A DNA stretch of 64,000 nt from Arcuatula senhousia (taxonomy: Eukaryota > Mollusca > Bivalvia > Mytilida > Mytilidae). The translations under genes and the position numbers were made by a program. The stretch spans positions 32,393,275 to 32,457,274 of the forward strand of contig OZ020308.1 in assembly GCA_963971305.1 (NCBI GenBank), in the 5' to 3' direction. Below, piece by piece: positions 9,030 through 20,500 of this stretch. Below the pieces are notes generated by a model. The model did no database searches. It saw only the letters and a program-made list of their open reading frames with translations, and was not told the origin of the DNA. Every line of letters begins with the position of its first letter. The first letter of the stretch is position 1.

Positions 9030-9342
9030 TCTACCAAAAATATAGAAAATGCCAAACACTGTATGAATATGAAGAGCATAGAACAGTATAACCAAAAATA
9101 CCAAAATGGGGAACCAAATTATTACTAAGATATCAGCCTATGTCTGGGGTAGGAATAACCTTAGGGTTTAGACAATTTTGAAATTTAGACGGATAATTTA
9201 AAGCTTTGATGTATTCTCCAACTCAAAAGTGTTGGTGCCGGAGCGGGCTAACCTCGGGGAATTTAAACTCCACCAGCAGTGCTAACCTTCACGTGTGTTC
9301 GTAATACAAATGACAATAAAGTTCCAGACAATAAATTTTGCT

Positions 9343-9386
9343 ACGCCTGACGCGCGTTTCGTCTTATCAAGACACATCAGAGGCGC
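9343..9386 (-). ncRNA. Hammerhead ribozyme with a core mutation
   Basis: The core reads CTGATGT: the essential A9 is replaced by U. The stem II loop is also changed to TTGATAA. Cleavage is expected to be lost. Stems I and III are intact. Confidence 0.85.
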
Positions 9387-9604
9387 TCTACCGAAAATAT
9401 AGAAAATGCCAAACACTGTATGAATATGAAGAGCATAGAACAGTATAACCAAAAATACCAAATTGGGGAACCAAATTATTACTAAGATGATCAACCTTTG
9501 TCTGGGGTATTTTTTTTTTACTTGACGAGAGGATATAATAAATAAAAACCTTACCACAGCAGAATTTTGGCCGTATGCTATAAGCACATAGCAGCCGACA
9601 TGGA

Positions 9605-9844
9605 TTTTTTTGCTTTTTGTCTCTTCTATCTTGTTATTTGATGTAGTTGTCTCTTCTATCTCGTTATGTGATGTATTTGTCTCTTCTATTTTGTTATTTG
9701 ATGTATTTGTCTCCTCTATCTCTTTATTTAATGTATTTGTCTCTTCTATCTTTTTTATTTGATGTATTTGTCTCTTCAATCTCTTTATTTGATGTATTTG
9801 TCTCTTCTATCTTTTTTATTTGATGTATTTGTCTCTTCTATCTC
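9605..9844 (-). repeat. 30-bp minisatellite (KIEETNTSNN-like when translated)
   Basis: Eight or so copies of TTGTCTCTTCTATCTTGTTATTTGATGTAT with period 30 (some units 33). Because the period is a multiple of three, an open frame with repeats of IEETNTSNN results on the minus strand (9282-9779). I treat that ORF as a by-product, since it runs into the retrozyme. Confidence 0.85.
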
Positions 9845-9845
9845 G

Positions 9846-9952
9846 TGTCCCTTGCGGGGCCCAGGAGGCGAATAGGCCCGCAGCAGCGCTAAGCTTGTCG
9901 GTAAAAGTCCACTATAGAGCGCTTAGAAACCTGACATCGGGGTCAGGCCGAG
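9846..9952 (+). repeat. SINE-like family B, 5' end fragment
   Basis: It begins TCCCTTGCGGGGCCCAGGAGG, the complete family 5' end, and stops at GGGGTCAGGCCG, where repeat D begins. Confidence 0.8.
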
Positions 9953-11130
9953 AACGGTTTACCGGAAGTGGCATGTGACAGAAAACGGGAACTAATGTAA
10001 ACATTCTAACCAAATCACATGCCCATAAATTACTACTCACTATTTTTCTAAACATCATAATAATGACTGTTTCATGGGCTCAAAATATTCTCAAGGCTTT
10101 AAGCTTTTAGAAAATACCAAATTTATTGGTGTAGGACATGTCATTCTAAAGATACAGTACCTTATATGGACTTCTTTGTCTCCTATATGTACTACTATCT
10201 TATATGTGCACCGACTGGATCCCGAATAAGTTGTTTTACACCTATTACAGAATATTTTTGTTGGAGAATAAAATTTACTAATATTTGTGTGTAGCCTAGA
10301 CCTTCATTACTTCATCTGAATAAAAAAATTGATTGTTTTATCATGTTTTTTGTTGTGGTGGGCCAGGTAAAGACCCCCATACCAATGCGGCCATTAACAT
10401 ATTAGCCAGAAACATTAAGTTATGGCTTTAGTTTTTGAGTTGAATAGTTAAAAGTCTGATATAAAAGACTTAACCCAAGCTAAACTACATATTTAAATAG
10501 AAATACAATAATTTGTTTGAAAACAACCCTCAAAATTAACAATTCATGCTATTGGCAAGAAAAATCAACAAAACCACCCCCTTTTTTCCATGACATGCAA
10601 ATCCTTACATACAAAAACTTGGATTATTTGCCAAAACATTAATATTTTTTGCTTCAAATAGTCTAAGTTGGTATACAAATCAAACACAGACACAAAAAGG
10701 GTATATTATAGGTATTTATCCACAAAATTTTGAAAAAATAACCAAAACATATTAGCAAGCTAGGTAATGAAAAAAGGGCAAAATCACATATGTCGCGCAT
10801 CTTAATAGTGGTAAAAAATTCACAAATTTTAAGATTTCTGGAAACAAATTGTGGAATAGGACTACAACACACTATTCGAAGAATAATTCATCACTTTAAG
10901 CCAGTTAAATATTTTGTAACTAGAAATTTTTGAGACGTTCATGACTCGCAGTGAAATTTTGACCAAAAATCATGTCGCGACAATGAAATTGGCATTTATG
11001 AGCCATTGTTCCTATAAATGAAAGAAAGGAAGCAAATCTAGTCTGTTTCACAGTTGTAATGTGCAAAGGCAATGATTTAGGCCATTAAATGAGTATTTTA
11101 TACATTTTTGATTTTTTGGTTAGATCCAGT
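9953..11130 (+). repeat. Repeat D, copy 1 (contains the empty site of the giant element)
   Basis: The segment GAGAACGGTTTACCGGAAGT (about 9950-10240) is followed directly by ATTACAGAATATTTTTGTTG onward (10243-11130). Both parts recur at 40595-40890 and at 11500-11762 / 16159-16427 / 40055-40440, but in the reverse order. Position 10757-10766 (GCTAGGTAATG) is uninterrupted here and is split by the giant transposon in copy 2. No protein is encoded. Confidence 0.8.
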
Positions 11131-11762
11131 ACTGGGCGATAACCGCTGCTGGTGGACCAGAGGTCCCCGAGGGTAATCACAAGCCTGGTAGTCAGACTTG
11201 TCTGACACGAATTACCATAAAATTTCTAATATGTTGTCGCTGAAATTTCCGATTGTTAAATTCAAAATTGATGAAAACACCCGGTTTCTTTCCTTGTAAT
11301 GCACATGGTCGATATCCTCGGTGCTGGATTTGGCTTCCTTGTTCGAACGTTTTGGTTTTGAGTACTTTTCGTTTTCAACTGTTTTGGAATTGGATCTTCC
11401 AATGTTTTGGTTTAAATGCTACTGATGAGAGGTTACTCCTTGAAATATCGATATATAGCATATCCAAATTAACCGTTTATACCCGCGTTTTGGTATTTGT
11501 AATTACAGAATATTTTTGTTGGAGAATAAAATTTACTAATAGTTGTGTGTAGCCTAGACCTACATTACTTCATCTGAATAAAAAAAAATGATTGTTTTAT
11601 CATGTTTTTTGTTGTGGTGGGCCAGTATAAAGACCCCCATACCAATGCGGCCATTAACATATTAGCCAGAAACATTAAGTTATGGCTTTAGTTTTTGAGT
11701 TGAATAGTTAAAAGTCTGATATAAAAGACTTAACCCAAGCTAAACTACATATTTAAATAGGA
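11131..11762 (+). repeat. Repeat D copy 2, left part, with a retrozyme-like monomer
   Basis: It has a CTGCTGGTGGACCAGAGGTC block followed by CCCCGAGG and a GTTTTGGTTTAAATGCT lead into a hammerhead. The same block order occurs in the 354-bp retrozyme, so the two are distant relatives. From about 11500 it matches copy 1 up to TATTTAAATAG, where the gypsy LTR begins. Confidence 0.7.
11416..11461 (+). ncRNA. Hammerhead-like ribozyme, second class
   Basis: Stem I pairs ATGCTA (11416-11421) with TAGCAT (11456-11461) perfectly. The core CTGATGA is followed by stem II GAGG/CCTT with a 5-base loop, then GAA, then the palindromic stem III ATATC|GATAT. Predicted cleavage is after A11455. The first stem II pair is G-U where most active ribozymes have G-C, so activity may be low. 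Confidence 0.7.
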
Positions 11763-12096
11763 TGATGCGGTTAATCTCTGATGCATCATAGATTTAATGG
11801 TATTGTAAACTCTTGAACTCTGTCTTAATGAATAATTAGTATGTTTAGATAACGGGGTTGCAGAGACATAAAACTTGTCGTAAGTCTGTCTGCTCTTTTA
11901 AAATGTCAGTCTGGTCTTGTTATGCATGCACGACTTTAATGATGTCGATTCATGTGCTAGATATTGTCAGTTTGTAGTTTGTCTTAGATTTATAAACATG
12001 TAGACTTTTAGTATTCCGATCTCTTATTCTATATGAAAATCATGGATACATAAAATATAGGCACCGCTAGTTCCCCGTGTTGCAAAGCACGCAACA
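11763..12096 (+). repeat. 5' LTR of the gypsy element
   Basis: It starts TGATGCGGTTAATC and ends GCACGCAACA. Nearly identical to 15820-16158, with a handful of substitutions and small indels, so the insertion is not very recent. The terminal TG...CA is conserved. Confidence 0.88.
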
Positions 12097-12116
12097 CTTG
12101 TCCTGCATATTTCTCC

Positions 12117-13092
12117 ACTTTAGATCTTCAATCGGGGTTTTATCAGCTCGATATTTACCCATCCTCTCGCCCTTTTAAAGCGTTTCGATGTCACATGGGC
12201 CTTTTTCAGTTCAAACGTTTACCCATGGGTCTAAAAAATAGTCCGCTAACTTTTCAAAGGGTTATGGAAGCTGTTCTAAGGGGATTAAATTGGAAGTTTT
12301 CTCTTGTATATCTGGACGACATCATCGTCTTCAGTAGAACATTAGATGAACACATTTCGCATCTGAAGCAAATATTTGAGAGACTTAGAAGTGTTGGACT
12401 TAAACTTCACCCTAAGAAATGTTCGCTTGCGAAAAGAGAAATTAAATACCTTGGACATATTGTGAATGCAAAAGGAATTTCTCCAGATCCGGAAAAAGTC
12501 AGTGCCGTTGAGACTTATCCCGTCCCGCAAAATATTAAACAACTCAGAGCATTTCTTGGACTATCAGGTTATTATAGAAAATTTGTGAAGGATTATGCGA
12601 AAATCGCGTCACCATTGTACGAACTTACCAAAAAGAATGCAGACTTTAAGTGGACACATTCGTGTCAAACTTCTTTCGAAAATTTAAAAGCAGCGCTTCT
12701 TTCGCCTGTTATATTAGGATTTCCGCGTTACGATCAACCGTTTAGACTTTATTCCGACGCTAGTGCATTTTCATTGGGATGTATATTGTGCCAAGTTCAA
12801 GACGGCGAGGAACGAATTATAAGTTACGCAGGAAGGACTTTATCAAGTTCAAAAGAAACTTTGGCATAAGCGAGAAGGAATGTCTTGGTTTGATTTATGG
12901 AATTAAGCAATTTAACTGTTTTTTTAAGGCATAATTTCTTTGAAGCGTATGTTGACCATTCTGCGTTAAAATGGTTATTGACAATGAAAGAACCAGTTGG
13001 AAAGTTTGCGCGATGGGTCGCGTTGATTCAGTCTTACAACTATGACCAAAAGAATCCGCCTCCGCTGCCGTCAAGGTCGCTGCGGCTAGAAT
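12117..13092 (+). pseudogene. Gypsy pol: reverse transcriptase and RNase H (frameshifted)
   Basis: RT blocks in order: LDLQSGFYQLDI, FKRLPMGLKNSPLTFQRVM, catalytic VYLDDIIVFS, LKLHPKKCSLAKREIKYLGH and LRAFLGLSGYYRKFV. RNase H follows with LYSDASAFSLG (catalytic Asp). After ETLA a one-base shift near 12867 is needed to read SEKECLGLIYGIKQF. A second shift in a T-run near 12917 gives FEAYVDHSALKWLL. The end of RNase H and the spacer are degraded. Family membership is clear; function is lost. Confidence 0.92.
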
Positions 13093-13232
13093 AGCAGAAG
13101 AAAATTTATGGACAATAGAAAATTTGAAGGAAAATCATTGATTAGACATGTGGTATAAAGACATAATTACGTATCTTGAAAGTGGCGAGTTACCAGCTGA
13201 CCAGAAAAAGCGCCGTGACATTTTAATTATAT

Positions 13233-15266
13233 GTGGTTTTTATGTACTTGATAATGGTATTCTATTTCACGTGTTCACTCAAGACAGAAAAAAAGATTAA
13301 AAACAGTGACTTACGTTTACAAATCTGTGTACCTAAGAAATTTGTCACAACAGTTTTAACAGGGACTCATAACTCGTTATTATCAGGAAACCATATGGGT
13401 ATACATAGGACTTTGGCTAAAACCCGAATGCGTGAGTGAGTGAGTGAGTGAGTTGGTGTTTTTCGCCCGTGCAACGCTATATAGGTTATTTACAGGCGAT
13501 GAACATGAAAAGGATGATAAAATGAACATGAAATGATGATGATAAATGAAATATGGGGATGGGGTGGGACACAAAGGATCGGTAAATTTTGAAGAACCAC
13601 AGGAAAATGGGGAGAGGTGGGTAGGGTCGGAAAATTTAGCCTATGTGGTGCACTACTGGGCGGTCCACAAAGGGGTCTTTTACGTGCATGAAGCGTGGCA
13701 CTCTCCACACACGTTGGCCCACTATGGTCGGCGGTCAGGGTTTCCGTATTATAGACTTGACAACCCCCGCGGACGAGGGCTACCCTATTCAGCCACCTAG
13801 GGTACACACTTGGTCGCTCTGTGGGCTGAGCACTGACCCGACGTCAGAATCCAAAGACCCTTAGTCGCCTCTTACGACAAGCTAGGCTCTGCTGCGGGCC
13901 TATTCGCCACCCGGGCCCCGCACGGGACGCGATACTATTGGCCGTCCTTGATACTATTAGCCGTCCTTGAATTCAGATGTTATTGAATGGGTTAAATCAT
14001 GTGAGCCTTGTTGCCAGAGAAAAAGACCACAAACATTGACAAAAGCTAAATTAGTCCCCATGCCTGTTCCAACAACACCATTTCAGTCAGTTAGTACAGA
14101 CATTCTAGGTCCTTTTAAACCATCTAAGGATACGGGTAATGCGTACGTCCTTGTGTTTATTTGCTACATGACAAAGTATGTCGAACTCATTCCGCTTCCA
14201 AACATACGCGCAGCTACGATAGCCTAAGCCTTTCTTAAAAATGTCATCTGTCGCCATGGCATACCAAACATCTTACATTCCGATAGAGGAACTTCGTACT
14301 TAGCAAATATTGTGACTGAAACGTGCAAATTACTTGACATTAAAAAGACGAATACAACCAGTTTTCATCCTCAGTGCAATGGTCAAAGTGAAAGAATGAT
14401 GTCAACGATTTTGAATTCTTCAGCGAAACACATCGAGGACGATGATATGAACTGGGACAAATTTTTACCGTTTATCCAGTTTGCATACAATTGCAGTCCG
14501 TGTTTGGATAGTACCGATTACAGTCCGTTTTTCCTTGTACATGGACGCCATCCTCGTACGCTATTAGATGCAGATATTGACAATTTTGACATTCCGGTTA
14601 CGTGCCGTGATTATGTTAGAACGTGTCGAGAAAGCAAGAGCCACAGCCATTGAAACTTTAGAAGAACGTAAGAAACAGATGAAAGATAAAGCAGACAAAT
14701 CAGTCCATGAACCGCAGTTCTCAGTTGGAGATATTGTGTACGTGTACCGACCCGTTGTCGCTCCTGGTAAACAGAGAAAATTTATAAGGCCTTGGGTGGG
14801 ACCATTTTATATTTCTGAAAAATTGTCCCCTCTCCATGTCAAAACTAGAAGGAAGTCAGATGGGAAGTTGGTCAAAAATAGGGTACACATTAATAGGTTA
14901 AAGCATGGGTTTCTTTGGGTTGATAAACCACAAGACGTAAACCCACCTGAAGGTTTAGATGCTGTAGAACCTTTTGTTCTGGGAGACGAAGAAGTTCCCG
15001 CAAACAGCATAGATAGTCAGTCAGAAACAAATGAAACTGAAATTGTTAATGACTTACATGTTGATGCAAATGATGAAGAGTATGAGGTTGAGAAAATTTT
15101 AAGAAAGAAATATTCAAATGGTACTTGGTTGTATAGAGTTAAATGGCAAAATTATGATGCAAAGCACAATTCCTGGGTAAACTTCAAAGATTTGAATAAG
15201 AAATGTCAGGAATATGTTTCTGAAATGCATAGTAGAATTTTTACTGATAGAAGTAGCAAGAAATAG
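13233..15266 (+). pseudogene. Gypsy pol: integrase with C-terminal chromodomain (SINE-interrupted)
   Basis: The zinc-binding HHCC region begins near LLSGNHMGIHRTLAKTRM. It is cut by SINE A (13434-13927) and resumes with WVKSCEPCCQRKRP. The DDE core shows TDILGPF, HSDRGTSY and NGQSERM. A TAG stop follows NIRAATIA near 14224, and a frameshift near 14620 leads to the next block. The last segment (14620-15266) reads VGDIVYVYRP (GPY/F-type region) and then a chromodomain: YEVEKILRKKYSNGTWLYRV with KWQNYDAKHNSWV. The chromodomain retains the aromatic residues expected to bind methyl-lysine, and its frame is open to the stop. Confidence 0.9.
13434..13927 (-). repeat. SINE-like family A copy inside the gypsy integrase
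   Basis: The plus strand shows (TGAG)n, then the body, ending CCCCGCACGGGA. Right of it a 20-bp piece of the integrase (ACTATTGGCCGTCCTTGAA-like) is tandemly duplicated. No long target duplication is visible. The first few bases (GCG) are the only shared flank. Confidence 0.85.
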
Positions 15267-15819
15267 ATGTGATTTGATATAAAAGGTTAACCAGTGAGAT
15301 AAATTCAAGAGAAGGTCAAGGTTGGTCTCACCTCTGTTAAGGTAGCCAATTCTAATTGAGCATAACGATACAGTGTGATTTCACTGTCTATGCATATTGT
15401 TTGTTTTTGTAGTAGTTTAGTGATTTTTCATTTTAATAGTAGTATTAGATTTTTTTCTCTCTTTTATTCTGTTTTCTATTTTTTTAACGACAGAAGTTTT
15501 TGTTTTCTTAATTATTTTTCTAATTGGTTAAAATTGATATCTTAGATATTTTTAGTGAATTGGCCATTCATGTTTAAAATCTTTGAGATATTTTTATATC
15601 ATGACGTCTGGTATTATTTTTTTAATCAATTACGAAAATGATCAAGTCTATAAAATCCAATTTATTATAAATTTCATTTTAAAGTTTTTTTGTTTTTTTT
15701 TTCTTTAGCTGTTTTTTTTACTTTTTGGATACATTCAATATTTACTTTTTTTTCAATTTGAAGTTTCCCTTTATTTTTTTAATCAGAGAGTGGAACTCTG
15801 TTTGAAAAGCGAGAAGTGA

Positions 15820-16158
15820 TGTTGCGGTTAATCTCTGATGCAACATAGATTTAATGGTATTGTAAACTCTTGAACTCTGTCTTAATGAATAATTAGTATG
15901 TTTAGATAACGGGGTTGCAGAAACATAAAACTTTTCGTTAGTCTGTCTGCTCTTTAAATGTAAAATGTCAGCCTGGTCTTGTTATGCATGCACGACTTTA
16001 ATGATGTCGATTAATGTGCTAGATATTGTCAGTTTGTAGTTTGCCTTAGATTAATAAACATGTAGACTTTTAGTATTCCGATCTCTTATTCTATATGAAA
16101 ATCATGGATACATATAATATAGGCACCGCTAGTTCCCCGTGTTGCAAAGCACGCAACA
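15820..16158 (+). repeat. 3' LTR of the gypsy element
   Basis: It starts TGTTGCGGTTAATC and ends GCACGCAACA, preceded by the purine-rich GAAAAGCGAGAAG that could serve as polypurine tract. The 15267-15819 stretch before it is a T-rich noncoding 3' region of the element. Confidence 0.88.
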
Positions 16159-16427
16159 AGAAATACAGTAATTTGCTTGAAAACAACCCTCAAAATTAAT
16201 AATTCATGCTATTGGCAAGAAAAATCAACAAAACCACCCCCCTTTTTTCCATGACATGCAAATCCTTACATACAAAAACTTGGATTATTTGCCAAAACAT
16301 TAATATTTTTTGCTTAAAGTAGTCTAAGTTGGTATACAAATCAAACACAGACACAAAAAGGGTATATTATAGGTATTTATCCACAAAATTTTGAAAAGAT
16401 AACCAAAACATACTAGCAAGCTAGGTA

Positions 16428-16700
16428 CCTGTACGAAATGAGCCGCCTGGTTATATCACGTAAACCAGGCGTAATTTGTTTTTTTACCAGGCGTAACTTA
16501 CATTACGTATGGATGGAAGATCCAGGCGTCAATCCAGGCGTAAACCAGGCGGAAAATGAGGCGTAATATTTAAATGAGATCAACCAGCTGGTTAATAATC
16601 CAGGCGCAATATGCAAATTAACTGGCTAGAAAAGCAGGCGTCAGTAAAAACCAGGCGTAAATTTATCCAGCTGGTTTCAATCCAGGCGTAAATTCATTTG
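16428..16700 (+). repeat. Left TIR and subterminal repeat array
   Basis: After the 13-bp TIR, ten copies of AGGCG follow in 250 bp, mostly as CCAGGCGTAA, all in the same orientation. Two or three CCAGCTGG palindromes are interspersed. Such arrays are bound by accessory proteins in CACTA elements (known for plant TnpA); binding here by the BEN protein is inference. Confidence 0.9.
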
Positions 16701-17554
16701 ATCCGGATTTGGTCAAAGTAAGCCGGGAAAGATTAGAAAAGGGGATGCTTTACAGTGGCAAAAACCAAATAATAAGTATTAAAGAACATGTATCATAACA
16801 AAATATGCCAAAACTTTGAATATAAATCAAGCTAACTGAAAAAAAAGCTGAATTTTTCAATTTAATGCTTCATTAATGTACAATTTAAATTGCATTGCAT
16901 TGATTCTCAATGATCTCACTATATCCACTATATACATAATTGTTGTTGTTTCTATTGAGTTCCATAAAAATCTGGAGGTTCTGAAAACATTGAATAATTT
17001 GAATATAACTAAATAGTGACAAAGCCAGGAAGGTCCCTGTCAACAAAAGTTAAGAAATTATGTAATTCTTTAAATAGTACCTAAAAATCTTTCAAACTCA
17101 AAAATGGCCGGATTTCATTAAACAGGAAGAAGGTGAGCGACAGACCTGAAAAATCAAATCCCACGTTATGGAACCCCTACCCAATGCTGTATACCAAATA
17201 TCAAATGGCTGTGAAAAGTAGTTGCTGAGAAAACTGTCACCCAAATTTCGTCTGCCATTTTATCACCCCAGATTTTTCACCCTGTAAAATCCGGCCAAAA
17301 CCTGTGTAAAATTTAAAATCTGTATTCTTTAGGGTTTTTGAGTTTAAGCATTCACAAAAATCATTGACAAACAGGCACAGTCAAAATGAAAACTAGTTCT
17401 TCTGTATCCTTGTGTGGGGCCCTTATCATTATTGTTTATGTAAATGTAATATCACTTCAGTTCTGGCTAAGCCTTTTCTTTTATCTTTTTCCTTCAATGT
17501 GACACCTGCTCTGTTATGGCATTGTTCATGTCAGATGGTTTCGGCACTTCCTTT
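16701..17554. other. Noncoding left interior of the giant element
   Basis: AT-rich. It contains a small TIR repeat at 17104-17313 (see separate entry) and nothing else I can recognise. Confidence 0.5.
17104..17313. repeat. Short TIR element with GGCCGGATTT ends (family G)
   Basis: It runs from ATGGCCGGATTTCATTAA to TGTAAAATCCGGCCAAAA. The interior carries CCCACGTTATGG...GCTGTATACCAAATATCAA and GAGAAAACTGTCA. Related, internally duplicated copies lie at 48902-49276 and 50820-51240. Confidence 0.75.
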
Positions 17555-20500
17555 TCATTTTTTTTTGCACCACTTTATAGTGTATTCTGAAAAAGAAGAA
17601 AAATTTGTGCCATACTTAAACAAGTAATTTAATAGCTAATGTATGTTGCAGATTGATGAAATAATGGAACACTGTATGAATAAAAAGCAGGACCTATATT
17701 ATGAATATCTTAGATATTCATTAATATCACCTTTCAGAATCTGTACCACATGCTGTAAAAACCTGAGATATCTCTACCAGACAAAGGGTTGATAATGGTC
17801 AAGAGTTTATAAATCATGTGGTATGGATTTAAGTGTTTAATGTTCATTGTATTGCATAATATATGTATTAGTTATTCACTTCATGTTTATTTAAAAGGAG
17901 GGCGTAGTCCGACGACATAATTAAACATGAGGTGAATTATTTTCTACCTAGGATTTAATCTGTTATCAGCTTGTTTTAACTGAGAATTCGTCTGAAGGGG
18001 AAATTATTTTATAATTCACCTCGGACCTCTGCTGTCACTTATCTTTTAGTGTTGTATGATTGGTTAGCAAACTAGAAATGAATAAATATGCATACTAGAA
18101 AAATATATATATATAACTTGTGATGTTTGATGTTTTTTATGTGATTATAGTATAAACAGAATGATAGAGCATCTAATTATGCTTATTCACTACATAATAT
18201 ATATCAGGTACAAAATTAGCAATACTTTTATTCTCCAATTTTGATCAGGTTGAAAAATAAAACATGATAGAGTAATAACTTATATCATGTTATATAGAAA
18301 CGCTGTGGAAAGACAGCATGAACATAAAAGTATGTATCAAAATTGCCTCACCTTTAATAGCTTCCACTCGTTCCTTATCTAGAGGCCCGGGTGGCGAATA
18401 GGCCCGCAGCAGCGCTAAGCTTGTCGGTAAAAGTCCACTAAAGAGCGCTCAGAAACCTGACATCGGGTCAGGCCGCTTTGCCCACAAAGCGACTGGGATG
18501 TGTGCCCCAGGTGGTTGAATGGGGCAGCCCTGACATCGAGAGATGCGGGGTCGTCAGGCGATAATGCGGAAAACCTGACCGCAAACCATAGTGGTGCATC
18601 GTGTTGGGAAAAAATGTCACGTTCCTCGCACGTTTAAGAACCCTGCTGCAGGTCTCGGTAAGAGTAGGACCCGTAGGATCCCCATGCAGGAGGCTAAATT
18701 TCCCGTCCCTACCCATTACTCCTTTTTCCAGTGGCAGTCAAAACTCTCCTACCCGATTGGCCTTGTGTCTCCATTTCCTCCACTTCATCATCATTTCATG
18801 TTCATTGTATCACCACTTTCATGTTCATCTCCCGGATATAGCCGAAATCGTGCTGCTTGGGAGTAAAGCAATAACTAACTAACTAACTAACCTTATCTAG
18901 AGGAGGTTGAGTTTCTCCCTGCTTCGGTTTTGTTATGCCTTTACCCCTGGAATTTGCCAAAGTTTCTTCAGTGAAGACCCTTATGAGAAGTTTATAACAC
19001 AAGGTGTAACCCGGCTTTGGAGCTCTTCTTGCAGCAGCAGTTGCTGCTCGAATCACACCAGTTTTTATCAATACTGATGGAAATGCCTTTAGAAGTGGTT
19101 CAGTCTAAATGCAAAAGAAAAGTAAATAAATTTGAATCAACACTCAACATACCTATAGATTTTGAGGCATGTAAAACTGGATGTAGCATCTTATTTGATT
19201 GAACAACAAAAACATTGCAGCAAAAAACATAGTGCACAAATAATGCCACAGACTGATAAAGAAATCAACTGCAAATGAACACTGTTATGATCTAGCTTAA
19301 AAATAAATTTTAATTATGGTGTTCTCTTACATCAGACCACAAAAAACATAGTGCCTGTAACTTTATTTACTATCATCAAGTATGAAATTGATGCAATGAG
19401 CTATATAAAGAGAATGTAGTTCTCTCTTATGAGGTAAAAGGTTCATAAGGAAATTTTTCAACACTAGGCAGTATTTTATTATTTAATGCTTTTATTGATT
19501 GATTTTAATTGAGTAAACAGCAACAATACCTTGTCTTCTGTCTCTGTTTGTGGTGTTTGTGGTGTTTCACAGTTAAATTTTTTTGGTGATCTTTGCAATG
19601 GTGCAGTTTCTGTTGCACTGCATGATTCCTATAAAAAAAACCCAAAAGAAATCAAATTACAGAACAAATTTTGTTATGCCTGATGCATGTTTTATCGTAT
19701 GGTTTAAGAGGCACTATATCCAAAATATATATTTATATATACATCTTTTATCATATTTATTGTACAACCTGTGAAAATGTGTTTAAATTCAAGAATTATG
19801 TGAAATATATGTATGACATCAACAAGCATTAGTCTAAGCCTTTAATAAATCCCTTATGTGGTGATGGTTACTCTAATCATAGTTTATGTAAATTGTTAAT
19901 TGTTGGAAGCATCAATTTTTTGTATTCTCGAGTTTTTATTAAATGTGTCACCCATGCTCATGATGCTATGATTATCAAGTGTGCAAAATCTGATGGCTTT
20001 AAACTTTGAGATATACCGGTAAGCTTAAAAACAATTTTACATGCTTAAAGGCCAAAGTAAACCTGGCATTTGCAGAACAAATTTCATACTAACAAGGAAA
20101 TGTGTCAAGATGACACTGATGCCCTGCTGGCAAATAAAATAAAACTGTTTTTACAAAATTACAAATACTAAAACACGGGTATAAACGGTTAATTTGGATA
20201 TGCTGTATTTAAATATTTACAAAATTTGGTAAGTTCAAGGGCCATTATTTAGGTAAACAGTGGGCCGGAACAAAACTCAAACTTGACCTGTAACTCATCA
20301 TGGTAGACTCACATACCAAAAATCTTTTGAATATATGCAAGGATGTTGAAAAAAAGTGCAGAAAACTGTTATTTTGACAAAATTTGCTAAGTTCAAGGGC
20401 CGTAATTTAAGTCAAAATCAGTGGACCAGAAGAAAACTCAAACAAGAATGTTTCACTCCACGAAATACAGCCAAAAAAATGATCTATAGATGCATGATAT

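Larger units (their letters stand above)
8944..9515 (-). mobile_element. Second retrozyme dimer, opposite orientation
   Basis: This is the same monomer as 6837-7369, read on the minus strand, again as a partial head-to-tail dimer. The two cleavage sites are 357 bp apart. It ends near the TTTGTATTTCC segment at 8944 and near ACCCCAGACAAAGG at 9511. The outer flanks show no clear duplication. Confidence 0.83.
11763..16158 (+). mobile_element. Ty3/gypsy chromodomain LTR retrotransposon, internally deleted
   Basis: Two LTRs (334 and 339 bp) bound a broken pol in plus orientation. The flanking 4 bases AGGA (left) and AGAA (right) fit a 4-bp target duplication with one change, and the repeat D sequence rejoins cleanly across it. 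Gag, protease and the RT N-terminus are absent: the 5' LTR runs almost directly into the RT motif LDLQSGFYQ. SINE A is inserted at 13434-13927. There is no primer-binding site. Confidence 0.88.

Noticed and set aside
9282..9779. 165-codon ORF with KIEETNTSNN repeats
   Set aside because: The repeats come from a 30-bp minisatellite with a period divisible by three, and the rest lies in a ribozyme-bearing noncoding repeat.
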